DNA from: Roridomyces roridus | Lineage: Eukaryota; Basidiomycota; Agaricomycetes; Agaricales; Mycenaceae | Assembly (NCBI GenBank): GCA_029378245.1 | Contig: JARKIF010000009.1 | Coordinates: 434,001 to 498,000 of the forward strand | Length of the DNA: 64,000 nucleotides | Direction: 5' to 3' | In this document: piece by piece, positions 53,047-64,000 of the stretch | Layout: each line of letters opens with the position of its first letter | How positions within the stretch are numbered: position 1 is the stretch's first letter | The notes under the pieces: generated by a model | Told to the model about the DNA's origin: nothing | The model's database searches: none | Seen by the model: the letters and a program-made list of their open reading frames with translations, nothing else | Made by a program: the position numbers and the translations under genes

Positions 53047-55070
53047 TCAGAAAAGCGACCGAGTCCAAAGAACCTTCCACAGAATCCTTGGGGCGAAAAG
53101 TGCCTTGTCCGCTGCAAACATATGCCGCACATGCCACAATGCAGATGCAACTTCCTCGTCCTAAAAACCATCTGTTAGTCTAGCTAAGGGGGGAAAAAAT
53201 TCCAGATAGAACTTGACTTTGGTAGCAGCAGATATGAGTTTGAACCCAAACCAACGCGCGAAACGACCATTCTCTGTAGTTTCTCCCTCGACCGGTTGGC
53301 AATTCGGGGAACCATAGTCTGCAGGCCCTGGGTCACTGAATGGAATCCAATCGTACTAGAGCACCTACCGTGAAACCTAGTGGCGTCCCTTTGGTGCGGT
53401 TAAATGCATAATGCATACGGAAAGATCCATTCAACTCACCATAAACCTTGCGTGTTCAAAGCGTTCGCTTTGAAATACCTCTTGGAAAAATCACGCGGAA
53501 GCTCAGTCGCGTCAAGTTTGACGGTGTTGAGAAGGGCGTTGAGCACTAGTGCATTCAACATAATCTTGGCAAAACCCTGGCTAGTCGACAGTCAACGAAA
53601 GGAATGAACAGTGGGAAAATGTGTTATTTACGCGTGCATTGGATTAAGTTGCAAATTGGCATCACCGATGGCGACAAAATTTGAGGGCAGTTTTGCTTCT
53701 GGCAGAGAGTGATATTGGACATAGGATTGTGTCGGTATTCTGATGTTGTTGAAAGAAGGATTCCCGCGTTCACATAGAATCGACATGGTTGAGATGAACC
53801 ACGAGGGCATATCTGCTTTCCCTTGCATTCGCGCCAGGAACGGAATAACATCAGCTGAAGTCCGGGGCAGATCGAAACTGCCCGCGTCTCCACATAGAAA
53901 TTGCACTATCCAACAAGTTGAACAAAGATGGCGGTAATCGCGGTCGACTGCTTACTGGTTCCGTTGTCGGTCTTGATTAGAGCGAGTACAGAAGAGCTCG
54001 AGTTACTGTAAGCGTATAGAGCAGTCGTCTTCTTGGTCCACTCGGGAAGGGAAAGCATTTCCTCAAGCTTCGGAGCCACTGTAAAGCATATGGTCACGTA
54101 GGCCAAGTTAGCGGTATAGCATGCACGAAGACTCCTCGGGAGCGAAATTCCTGCGCTTTCAAGCCATTTCAAGCCTGCCTGAGTCGCTCCAGTACAATCT
54201 TGGAGGAATGAGAGTCGTAGAGATTGACGAAATGTATCTACTTTACCTGCGACGAGACCAACATCACCTAGGCTCATTTGTGTTCCATCCGATTTGCGAA
54301 CCAGGACAGATTCAATAGAGGTTTTACCGTCTAATAACCGGATAGACCGCACAGTTCCAGCGACCATGGTGATGTTTGCTGATGTGGGGTGCTGCGTAAG
54401 AACCTTCTCAAGTGCCACTTGCGCAGTAGAGCGTCTCGTAACAAGCGTGTCGGGAAGACAACCAGGCGGGTAGTCGTGGTACGGTGTGAGGAGCAGCACA
54501 CCTGAGAAGTGCACCTGTAGATCAGCAGGAACGAAACTTGCAAAGATCAGAATTCAGATGAGCGCTATACCGCGAATGCAACGCTCACCGGGCACCGGCT
54601 GCTGCAAGTTCTACGTCGAAATTGGGCCACAGGCGTCTAGCGCCTTGAACGAAGAGACCGAGGAATACTAGGTGAATGTCAACATATTGCAACGAGAAAT
54701 GAGTGTACACCCAACCATGACCGGCATGATACTGCAAGATTCTTGTCTTGGGCTTATCCATGTCCCCGATCTCTGGATCCACAAGATAGACGTGCTCGAA
54801 GTGGTCGGCCAGTATCCGAGCAGTAACAATACCCGCGACGCTTTTGGGACTCGTTAATAGTCAAAGACGATTCACAGGGAGTTTAGACTACCTCCCCCCG
54901 CATACGACAGCGTTTCCAGGTAATTTTGCAGCCCTCGTGCGGCCAAGCGAGTCTAAATTCTGAATCCACGAGGGCCGGGATTTGCAGATTTTTTGCCACA
55001 GTAGAAGGACGCATACGGCGGCAACGCAGGCAAGCCCAGCGAAAAACGTGTTGTTGGTGGTGCGAGTCAT
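53047..55070 (-). CDS. FAD-dependent monooxygenase-like protein, tandem copy 2
   Basis: A paralogue of the preceding gene, same strand. N-terminal anchor (FFAGLACVAAVCVLLLWQK), FAD loop VVCGG-SVAGIVTARILADHF with an intron at the same place, VYLVDPEIGD, FLGLFVQGARRLWPNFDVEL, FVPADLQVHFSGVLLLTPYH, DCTGATQAGLKWLESAG, LPSNFVAIGDANLQLNPMHA, and QGFAKIMLNALVLNALL. The C terminus (EVASALWHVRHMFAADKAL ... SLF) matches copy 1. The anchor suggests an ER or other endomembrane location. The substrate cannot be told from sequence. Confidence 0.75.
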
Positions 55071-56502
55071 GGGTGGGTGGGGCGTTACGCTCTCGGTTTA
55101 GAAGTTAAATGACCGGGCACTAGTGGCGATGATGGGACTCTCAACTGCCTAGTTCAGACAAGGAAACGCCGAGCAGTAGAGCTCCAGGCCCTTCAATTCC
55201 GTGTTCGGCGGGAGAGAAAGTTGAAATCGCCAAGAAGTTGTCCGTACCGAATTCCGATTCTCAGCGCTTGATGCTGACGAAACAGGGCTACTTGCTAAAG
55301 AGACAAAGGATTCATTGAGCCTAGGCTGCCTAGGACTATCCTGCGACATTCGTGAGTACCGCGTTCAATCAAAAACATTCGTACTCACTGAGTAACTAGT
55401 GAGTTGACTGTCGTTGCAATCAAGTTCACAATCATGTGATCGCCAGTCCTCACAGGCCGGCATCCCGTGGACTTCCGTCAACCTCATCCGAAATGCGGAC
55501 CTCCCATTACTTAACAGCCAACGCCTGCAAACTATATGGACTGCGACTTTCTGAAACAGGGACACTGACTTGTAACGTCGTCGCCATAACGAGGACAGGG
55601 ATGGACCCCTCATCCTGGCGATTCCTACCGTCGACTCTTCAACCGTCAATTGTGGTCAAACGTCTCTTATCTCTGTGGAAATTCCTTACCTCGAACGTGT
55701 CGTCCCTCGTGCTTAAATAATAGGCACCGCTGAAACATTATCCTATCGTTATCCTCGGGAACTTTCGGGAACATTGAAGAGGTCGCGCCCGCCGCTTGCC
55801 GTCGCCACGCGGCAGTTTTTTCAACAGCCATCACGCATACTGCGCACGAATCGGAATACGCTGTGTTCCGCCGGCTCCCTGCGTTTATACGGACGCCACA
55901 GCCTTTGAAATTCTTGCAGGGTCGTGCCGCCGCGCGCGCGACCCTCGATCGTCTGGAATACATACAATATTCGGAGACCGGAGACAATAGCTCCGCACCG
56001 AAACACAAAGTCGCTCGCTCCGTCCCGTGTGTCCCGTGACCCTCAAGGACATAGATTGACGGAGGCAAATGGTTGCGCATCAGTGAGCATTTGTATTCAA
56101 ATGCATCCGTCACGATCTCATGCATATCTGCGCTCGTACTACGGGCTGGTATGACTCGTTGGCCCAGCGTGGAGCATATTAAACAGTGGAAATGAAATAT
56201 TGATTCAAGTGACCCTTGTGAGATCGGTCCTCAACTATTGTCTTGTCAGTAGAACAAGGCAGCTCATGTCCGATTGACCCCGGTTTCAGGAAAAAAAACT
56301 CTGCCGCCATCACCGTCGCTGATCACATCACTCCACGCACGCACTCTCTTCCCCGCCCGCGATTTCTCAAAGCGGATACGCTTAAGCAACCACAAACGGC
56401 AGTTGATCGCCGCAAGGTATTGTTTGGGATTTTCTATCTTATAACACGACTCCAATTGTTGTCCGGACGACGCGTCTTTCTTTCCCTTCCACTGACTGGC
56501 TC
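55071..56502. other. Intergenic region between FAD copy 2 and the cyclopropane synthase gene
   Basis: A 1.4-kb gap between divergent genes, the largest in the gene block. Frames at 55149-55349 and 55667-56125 (both minus) have no recognisable motif and may be chance. Promoters of both neighbours are expected here. Nothing else is seen. Confidence 0.4.
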
Positions 56503-58407
56503 ATGAAGAACTCGGCCGTTGTCTCCAAACCTCCCGCCACTGGCCTCAAGGGACACCTTGTCTCTCGTGGTGCGCCCGCTAATCCCCCGCTACGCGCCGT
56601 TCCCAATCTCACTTGCCAATAGCCCGAGGCTACATCCTTTCTGTCCTCGAGAAAGGTATCAAACACGGGCAGCTTCAGATCGTCGAAGGGAACGACGTCC
56701 GGGTCTTCGGTGAAACCAAGCTCGACCACACGCAGACACCCGGCATCATCTACGTCGACGACCCCGCTGTATGGCTGCGCATCATCATGTGAGTCGCATG
56801 CTCACATTCTGTCGGTCTTACTCAATATTCATAGGACAAACGATTTGGGCTGTAAATCTGCTCCCCTCATGTTCACCTCTCGATACTGAAACCTTATCCA
56901 GTTGCCGAAGCGTTCATGCTGGGAGAGGTCAGAGTGAACGACCTCAAGGCCATTTGCGATGTCAGCCACACGTTTTTTGTTTCATTTTTGTGGCGCTGAT
57001 AGTGCCATTTCAAGATATGGCTCACTAACGTGACCCATCTCGCCGGGTTGTCCACCGTGCTGCATCAGCTCTTCTCCAAGGTTTTCCAGTTCACCAGCAA
57101 CTTCTTCGGCCAAAATTTGGGTCGCGCTCGGCTCAACGCGGTTGCCGGCTATGACGCCTCGAATACCATGTTCCAGGTACGGCGATTGACAGATATCACA
57201 GCATCCATTTAATTTTGTTTCCAAGGCGTTCTTGAGCAAGGAAATGATGTCAGTTACATGGGTCTTATCCGGTGCCTTGATTGTTCAACCATCCATGTAG
57301 GTATTCTTGCGCGCTGTGGTCCGACAAGCAGGGCGGCGTGAACGGCGACCTCAAGGAAAAATACGTCGACGACGGATTCGACCTCGAGGCGGCCCAGAAA
57401 GCCAAGATTGACTACGTTCTTGACAAGTTGCATATCAAAGCCGGTGATCGTGTTCTCGAGGTTGGCTCCGGATGGTGCGGTCTCGCCATCCAGGTTCGTT
57501 CATTTCCCCCTTTACTGTATCGCCTTCTCAACTCTGACTCTACCGTTCCCAGGCCGTCACGCGATTCGGCTGCACTATCGACACGCTCACACTCTCTGCC
57601 GAACAGAAAAAGCTCGGGGAGGCTCGCATCAAGGCTGCAGGCTTGGGGAACTCCATCACGGTCCATCTCCTGGACTATCGCTGCCTTCCTCCGTCCTTCG
57701 AGAAAGCCTTCGATGCTTTCGTCAGCATCGAAATGATCGAGGTATGCTTTCAAGCAGTTCTTCGGATTCAATTTTTTCAACCTCTCCATAGCACGTTGGG
57801 ACCCGCCACTATGAGAAGTACTTCCAGGTTGTCGATTGGGCTCTCAAGGAGAAGCGCGGCATGGCGGTCGTTACGTCCTCGACGATTGCCGAGTCTCGCT
57901 ACTCCACCTACCAGTGAGTCAACTCGGCAATATGTGGCATACATAACTGACGTCCACTCGCAGAGAACCCGATTTCTCCAGGTGCTTTACCATCGGCTCT
58001 TCTCCATGGTCTTCCAATTGACGAGCATCCAGGTACTACATGTGGCCGAATGGTGCACTCCCCAGCGCGACCGCATTGGTGCAAGCGGCCAACGGCGGCT
58101 CTCAGGGGCGTCTCATTCTCGAAACGGTGGAGAATCACGGAAAACGTGAGTATGGTCGCTATTTCCTGCAGCTTTTTCTCATAATTCTCTAGACTATCCG
58201 CGAACCCTGCGCGAGTGGAAGCGCCGTTTCGAGAGCAACATGCCCGCGGTCCAGCAGGAGATCATTGATGAGAAACCTGAGCTCGCCGACCCGGCCTTGT
58301 TCGAGCCCTTCAAGCGCAAGTGGCTCTACTTGTTCCCGTACGCCGAGGCCGGATTCGACTGCGGCTATCTGTCTTGCCATATGCTGACCTTTGGCCGGGA
58401 CGTCTGA
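56503..58407 (+). CDS. Cyclopropane-fatty-acyl-phospholipid synthase-like methyltransferase
   Basis: S-adenosylmethionine-dependent enzyme expected to act on unsaturated fatty acyl chains of phospholipids. An N-terminal non-catalytic domain (GYILSVLEKGIKHGQLQIVE; TPGIIYVDDPAVWLRIIM; AEAFMLGEVRVNDL) precedes the catalytic domain: YSCALWSDK, DYVLDKLHIKAGDRVLEVG, SGWCGLA (SAM motif I), LTLSAEQKKLGEARI, LLDYRCLPPSFEKAFDAFVS, IEMIEHVGTRHYEKYF, YMWPNGALPSATALV, RLILETVENHGKHYP, and FDCGYLSCHMLTFGR at the end. About nine short introns. A one-base shift is needed near 56620 (before ARGYILSVLEKG). Such enzymes are bacterial in origin but widespread in fungi. Confidence 0.9.
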
Positions 58408-58669
58408 GCTGACATATACTCTCTGCTTTCTCTCTTTCTATACTATCGGCATTATATACTACTTACTACATTCGTTCTAACCTCTCTCTGGCTCTTACAA
58501 TATTTGCTAGCCTTACCTACATTCGTTCTTTTTCAGGTACTACACTGTTCGTCTTATTGCACCTAGCTGTTGTTTAATGCATAATCCAGTTCCCGCCGCC
58601 GCGGGACGGTGGCTCGCATGGTTTCCGATAATACATTAACTATGTAAGTAACAGCAGAAGAAGAGTGAA

Positions 58670-61062
58670 CTATAGGTCAATCAACAAGGCCTCCTTCCGT
58701 TCTGGCTGAGGCAGAGCCGTCGGTATCATGCTCGGGGCGTACATGGAGAACGACGACTGCGGCGCCGAAGTGGGCGCCACAGGGAATACAGGCAACGAGG
58801 GTTGTGGTGCAGGCGTATATTGGGGTTGCTGAGGTGCAGGAGACTGGTGTTGATACTGCTGCTGCACCGGTTGAGGGGGCACCTGCTGAGCGGGATGGGA
58901 GAGGGTGTTGCTTCGGGCTAGATAGGCGCTGTTATCTACCGGAGGCGAGGAAGGGGTCGAGTAAGCGACGGTGTTGTGACGGGAAAGTGTTGGTGAGTGT
59001 GATTGTGGAGGGAGATGGGATGTCGGGGCCGGGGCGTACTGCTGCTGAGGAGGCGGTGATGCATACGTGGGTTGATGCTGGAACGCTGGGGCAGACGGCT
59101 GCTGCGATTGAGGCTGAGGTGCGTATGAGACAGGAGGCAGAGGTTGGCTCGGCCCTGGCTGATACTGTGGTTGTGACGGAGCGGGAGGAGGAGGTGATTG
59201 AGCATATTGCGTCGGTGTTTGTACATATTGTGCCTGATGCTGGGGCTCGGCATATTGCGGCTGATGCTGGAACCACTGCGGTTGAGCAGATTCATGGCGG
59301 GGAGTGTACTGTGATTGCTGCTGAGACTGCGGAGGGGCATCCGGAGCGGCTGGAGCAGGCTGCCACTGACTGTAGCCGTTGACGGTGGTGCCCTGTGCAG
59401 GAGCGTAACTCGGCTGATATGCCTGATTCACAGCCGGCTGTGGAGAACGCCACCGTGGTTGGACAACCTGCTCCGTCAGCAGTTTGTCGTACAGTTTGAC
59501 GGCTTGCGAAAGCTTGTCATGCATGTCCGACAGCATCTGCTCTTTCCTCCCGGCATCATCCAGACTCAGCGCAAGTTTCGGCCGCAGACTGCTCGCCTTG
59601 TCGTATAATTCGTTCACAGCCGGGTATCGAGCCATGTCTCTGCCCCCTTGCCCATGTACTTGTTCCACCGTCTGACTGAAGGTCAGAATGGCGTCCGACT
59701 CTAGCGGCTCCAGGTCGTAAGACGGGACTTTGGCGGTGGGCTGAGGCGGAATGACACCCGGGGGATAAGACTGCGAATACCCAGGGCCGTTATTGTACGC
59801 AAATCCCTGTTCCTCTGTCCTCGGCGTCTCGACCGCCATCGGCGCGCTGGGGCGGGGCGCGTTTGACTCGCGTAGGCTGGCCTCGATCGCAGCCTTGAGA
59901 TCAGGATCGTCATCCTCTGCAACCTGAGAGCGTGGGTGGGTGGTGCGATCGACGAGAGGTGGTTCCGAGTATTGCCAAGGCGAAGGTTCCGGTTGGTATG
60001 GTGTATACCCTGGACGGGAATGCCCACCAGCGGCCCCGACTTCTTGCAAAGACAGTTGGATGGCGCGCTGAAGTTCGGCGTCAGCCAGTTCGCGCGCGGA
60101 CCGGTGGCGGCTGCCATGCAAGCTTGTCGAATGCCGGTGCCCTCGGTCCCTGCTCGAATAAGTAGTGTAACAAGCTAGAATGGTTTGTAAACTCACCCTC
60201 GTTCGCTCTTTTTGGTAAGCTTGGGGTAACAACCGTCGCAAACACGAACGTCTTGTGTGATCCCAAAGTGCGGGAGAGGGATCGACTTGGACGAGCACTG
60301 TTGGTCGAAAACTTGGCCACAATTACGACAATGGTGTTTCCGGTTCGTGAACGTGAAAGCTGAGCGACACCGCAGGCAAACCTCCGAGTCTATCCAGTCC
60401 GGAGCTGTCTGTGTGTCCACCATTGCCGAGTTGACGACTGAAAGGTCTTTCGGAGGGAACTTGAAACCTTGAGGGTAGTTTGAGTCTTATAACTGCGGCC
60501 TCGCTACTGCGCACACGCACCTTCATTCGTCAGGGTCTTGTACACCTGCCCCACATAACTGAGTGCCGGCTTTGCTTCAAACGCTATGCTCCAGTTCTGG
60601 ACGAGCCTCAGAATATTGTTCTTGACTTCGAGATTGAGAACGGGGATCTTGAGAATAGACACGAGATTGTCCATGAACTCTCGCGACGCAATTTCGGCGA
60701 GGAAGAGATCTCCGCCGTTCTTGACACATATGTCCGTCAACTAGAACAAAGGTCAATTCTCCGCGTTGCAACGCTGTGGCCGACGCACCCCGAGAGCCAA
60801 GTTCTGCACATTCGGATTCTTGTGATTTAACCGCCGTTTCAGAGCGCGCATGGCGTCCTTTGCTGGCACAGACTTGGACCGAATCTGGTCGCAAATCTCT
60901 AGGTTGAGTGCCATGTCGTCTGCGCCCGCAGGCAGCAACTCCGAGGTGGCCTTGTCTGTTAAGCTGTTGAGGACGTAGAGATTGATGCACACATTCTGCA
61001 GGCTCACCGACTGCCTCGTCGAGCTGGGAGGCTCCCCAGAGCCAGCTTCCAAGGGAAGTCAT
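58670..61062 (-). CDS. VPS27: ESCRT-0 subunit VPS27 (VHS, FYVE, UIM)
   Basis: Endosomal sorting protein that gathers ubiquitinated cargo for multivesicular bodies. Order: VHS domain ([50 protein letters not shown]); FYVE zinc finger on PI3P membranes ([43 protein letters not shown]); two ubiquitin-interacting motifs ([15 protein letters not shown] and [15 protein letters not shown]); a helical core ([19 protein letters not shown]). A Gln/Pro/Tyr-rich tail carries PSAP motifs (ESCRT-I binding), and the protein ends in the clathrin box LLIDL. All landmark motifs are intact. The antisense strand of the Gln-rich tail is open over long stretches, which is compositional. Confidence 0.94.
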
Positions 61063-61278
61063 TCGTCGGCGGTGGTGAGGTGGTTGTTCGGGAAGAGAGA
61101 GAGTATTGACTGGTAAGCTAACGCCGGCGCAGTGGGGTGACCGCCGGGAGTCACGCTCCTGTACGTCACTGCTACAGTATCTTCTTAAACATTCGATAGC
61201 GATATGATTCCAATGGTACTAGAAATACAGATGCAAGATGTGGGTACAAAGACTTGTACATGTAAAAGAGTCCGCGGG

Positions 61279-64000
61279 CTAGAATGAGGTCGTGAAATCG
61301 CGATACACCTCTTGGTCCATTATATCTGCATTGGGCTCCGGGACCTCGGGCGACAAGCCCATGTGCTGCTTCTGGAAGCGTCGGATGGCTTCCAGACGCG
61401 TGAGCCAGTTGGTCGAAACCTCCACCCGTTGCGTGTCTTGAGCCGTGTCCTTGAATACATGCGCAAACCAGTCCGCCTCGAGGCTGAGCTGCCGGACTGA
61501 TAGTGGCAAGTTTTTGGTAGACATTAGCTCGTAGTGGCGGACGTTGGAGAATTCGGGCATGTTTGGCGCACGCTGGACGGTGATCTTGAAATATTCGTTT
61601 TCGTGATGATTATTTGAAAAGGCGGCCATGGGGCCAATCGAATGCGGCTCGATAACAATGTTGATGAACTGGAATTGCGTGTTCAATGTATCGAACCGGT
61701 ATGGTCTGCCCGAATCATTCCAGACAATCCGGACGAGGTCGTTGCCGATATGCCGCTTTTTGTTCGTGAATTGGGGGTCGTCCGGGTTGTTGGGCATCAT
61801 CGTCGCCGTGTGGTACAGGATTTGCCCTATGTCGTCCCACCAGGCATAGGCATATTCACCGTCCTCATCCGGGTCCAGCCCACCCGCATAGACGTCCACC
61901 TGGCCTCGCAAATTGATCAACCTGCCGATTCCTTTCAGAAACCGGGTGTATGCGGGCGAGCCATGTGTGTTGCCGAGGATTTCCTGCTCCGTGGTCTGAC
62001 CAGGAGCAACATACATGATGCCGACTTTGTGCGTGTCAATGACGGGCATCCGATCCAGCGTAGTGAAGAATTTGGCAAGATTCGGGGACTGCACTCGGCA
62101 AAGGGGGTGCTTGCCCGGGCTCTGCCGCTCGGACAACTGCAAGGCAATAAAGGCAGGGTCCATTTCAACCTGCTTTCGTCGCTGGGATGGCGCTGTCCCA
62201 CTCCAGACATAGCCTGTGATGGGGTCGGGTGCAGGTACATCAGAAGTAGAACCATTCGGAGACCCCAAGACTTCACGAATGTTCTCCGCGGACTGGGCTA
62301 TGCTCAGCAAAATATGGTATTGATTTTGAATAAACTCACTGGGGGAGCAGCAGTCGCATCGTCTTCCCCGTCATCAGGCAAATTCACTCGAGCCGGAGTA
62401 CGATCCATCATCAGGGCCGCAGGCACAGAAAGAATATCGGGATCCACGTCTCCCGCGCCGACCATCGGGATGTTCTCCAGCCTACAAAGAATTTTCGTGT
62501 AGCCAGAGGGTCGCCGAGACAGCACTTCAAACCAGCCCTGCTTCTTGAGCGTTCGGACAGTGACAAATGAGTTGCCCAGACACCACGTCTTCTCCTCCAC
62601 CTCGTCAGACGGCGAGTTCATGACAATTTCATTGAGGAAGGAAGTGGCCGGTCGTGGATCTGCACTCGCGTACGTGTAGCGCTCGAGCCAATCAAAACAG
62701 ACCTCGGTTGGCCCATCCAGCTCCGTCCTCCCCTCGTTGGCAATAAGGAGCTGCCGAGTAATATATCGCACGTGTTTACGTCGGTCAGGCAGCTTGAGAG
62801 CCAAGAACCATACATACACGACGTAGTAGGACAGAACGCGGACGTGCTCGGATAGCGCCCAAGAAGTTGACTGGGCGTCTTCACGGTTCCGGTTCTGATG
62901 CTGGAGGTACTGCAGCGCGACACCGAAGACCATCTTATAGTCCCCCTCGGTGAAGTTGGCATACAGCGGCCGAGAGGAGCCGATGATGGAAAGCAGACCC
63001 AGGATATGCACGGCCACGTCTGCGTTAGACATGATCCGGGAGAGCTTTTCCAGTATCCTGGACACGAACTTGGTCATCGACGAGGGCAACTCGAAGGCCG
63101 CAAGAGAGAGCGCATTCAAGCAACATTTGATCGTGGCTGGCTGGCCGTCAAGACCCAACTGGAAAGCCTCCACTAGTAGATGTTGCTGGGCCATATCAAA
63201 GCATTGCTGGTATGATACGAGGACCGAGAGAGTATGGTAGGCCAGACCATGTGCGTCTCGGGCTTTCAGCCCAGCAGGCCATCGATCTACATGAGCTCCC
63301 AGACCACCGTCCAGAATCCCTGCGCAGAGCACCATCAAAATCTTCCGGCAGGCCTCCCGAGACTTGGGACCACAAAAGAGGTGTTTGTTGGCCAATTGAT
63401 TCGGAAGATGGCACAGAACGTAAGAGAGGACATCCCAATTGTGTTCCTTATCCAGAATGTCGTGGATTGCACCGAGATACAAAGATATCGGTAACACTGA
63501 CAGGCCACTGTCGGACCCCTCATCATAAGACGCGAAACGCTCGCTCGGGGAATCCGGATCAGAGACCGTAAACGGCAACGTTTCCGGAATCTTCCACAGC
63601 GGTTCCCTAACCTTGGTCGTCGGAGTAGGCGGTTGGGTGCTGTCAAAACGGGATCGACTCCTGCTTGAACCCGAAGCAACTGTTCGTCCTCGAGGTTGTC
63701 GCTCATGAGGAACCCGCGCGCGGGGAAGACGTAACTCTGCCGCCATGTCCAGATCCTGTTGCGGTGATTGCGCCTCTGGAGGTGACGCTACACGTTGTAT
63801 GAGGGAACCAAGCATCGCAGCAAGCCCATGGTAGTCATACTCTGTGCCCACGAAATACACCCGGTGGTCGCGATCCGCCCTCAGTCTCACCATGAACTGC
63901 AGGACGGTGAGCCGGATTCTGCTCGCTTTGGCAGTGCCCAGGAGCTTGATCAGGATTTCATAAATCCGGATCGCGAGCACGAGGGTGCGGGGAACGAGAG
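61279..64000 (-). CDS. TSC2: Tuberin/TSC2 RapGAP protein, C-terminal part (cut by window edge)
   Basis: GTPase-activating protein for Rheb that restrains TORC1. The visible part has tuberin-type alpha-helical repeats (SLYLGAIHDILDKEHNWDVL; LSYVLCHLPNQLANKHLFCG; ALSLAAFELPSSMTKFVSRI), a linker, then the Rap/Ran-GAP domain: DTHKVGIMYVAPGQ, TEQEILGNTHGS, YAYAWWDDIGQILYHTATMM and the asparagine-thumb helix KKRHIGNDLVRIVWND. An intron at about 62290-62338 separates the helical and GAP exons. The N-terminal coding part lies beyond 64,000. No frameshift is seen, unlike many neighbours. Confidence 0.92.

Noticed and set aside
55667..56125. A 152-codon minus-strand frame in the 1.4-kb gap
   Set aside because: No motif, no partner exons and no clear promoter. 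A small unknown gene cannot be excluded but is not supported.
58804..59382. A 192-codon plus-strand frame opposite VPS27
   Set aside because: It is the antisense of the Gln/Pro-rich VPS27 tail, where CAG/CAA-rich codons keep the other strand free of stops. No motif or splice signal supports it.

Overview
The window is from a filamentous basidiomycete, most likely an Agaricomycete. Housekeeping genes are split by many short GT-AG introns of about 45-60 bp. Neighbouring genes lie only tens of bases apart in both divergent and convergent pairs. The mobile elements are types common in mushroom-forming fungi: Ty1/copia LTR elements, a Plavaka transposase and a DUF6532 gene. No CRISPR arrays or rRNA genes are seen, and no tRNA outside the mobile elements.

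Layout. Positions 1-21,404 form a dense island of nested mobile elements. It holds a rearranged copia composite (1,164-6,013) and solo LTRs of at least five families, many with exact 5-bp target duplications and some sitting inside each other. A decayed head-to-head pair follows: a DUF6532 gene (12,177-14,133, minus) and a Plavaka transposase gene (14,269-19,926, plus). Both are interrupted by later insertions. About 21.9-64.0 kb is a compact gene block: HRP1-like RNA-binding protein, RRP14/SURF6, a winged-helix protein, ribosomal protein eL34, EMC8/9, ArfGAP, NIC96/NUP93, IMP4, SEC31, KEI1, a short-chain dehydrogenase, an LRR protein, RPAP1, DSN1, ORC3, two tandem FAD oxidoreductases, a cyclopropane-fatty-acid-type methyltransferase, VPS27 and the C-terminal part of TSC2 (cut by the right edge).

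Most unusual observation. At 9,821-10,186 there is a complete 366-bp miniature LTR element: two identical 123-bp terminal repeats, a 120-bp non-coding interior that starts with an initiator-tRNA-type primer-binding site and ends in a G-rich tract, and an ACTCG duplication on both sides. Each 123-bp repeat contains a tRNA-like domain with exact A and B boxes followed directly by TTTT. It looks like a TRIM whose LTR carries a tRNA-type Pol III promoter. Two further solo copies lie at 6,016 and 7,375.

The genes do not form one pathway. Themes are ribosome biogenesis (RRP14, IMP4, eL34), secretory and endosomal traffic (SEC31, ArfGAP, KEI1, EMC8/9, VPS27), nuclear and chromosome functions (NIC96, RPAP1, DSN1, ORC3, HRP1-like) and TOR control (TSC2). 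Many conserved genes need a one-base shift to read through, including eL34 and SEC31. This suggests residual one-base indel errors in the assembly, so exon models here are approximate. Assignments rest on reading motifs by eye; no database search was run.
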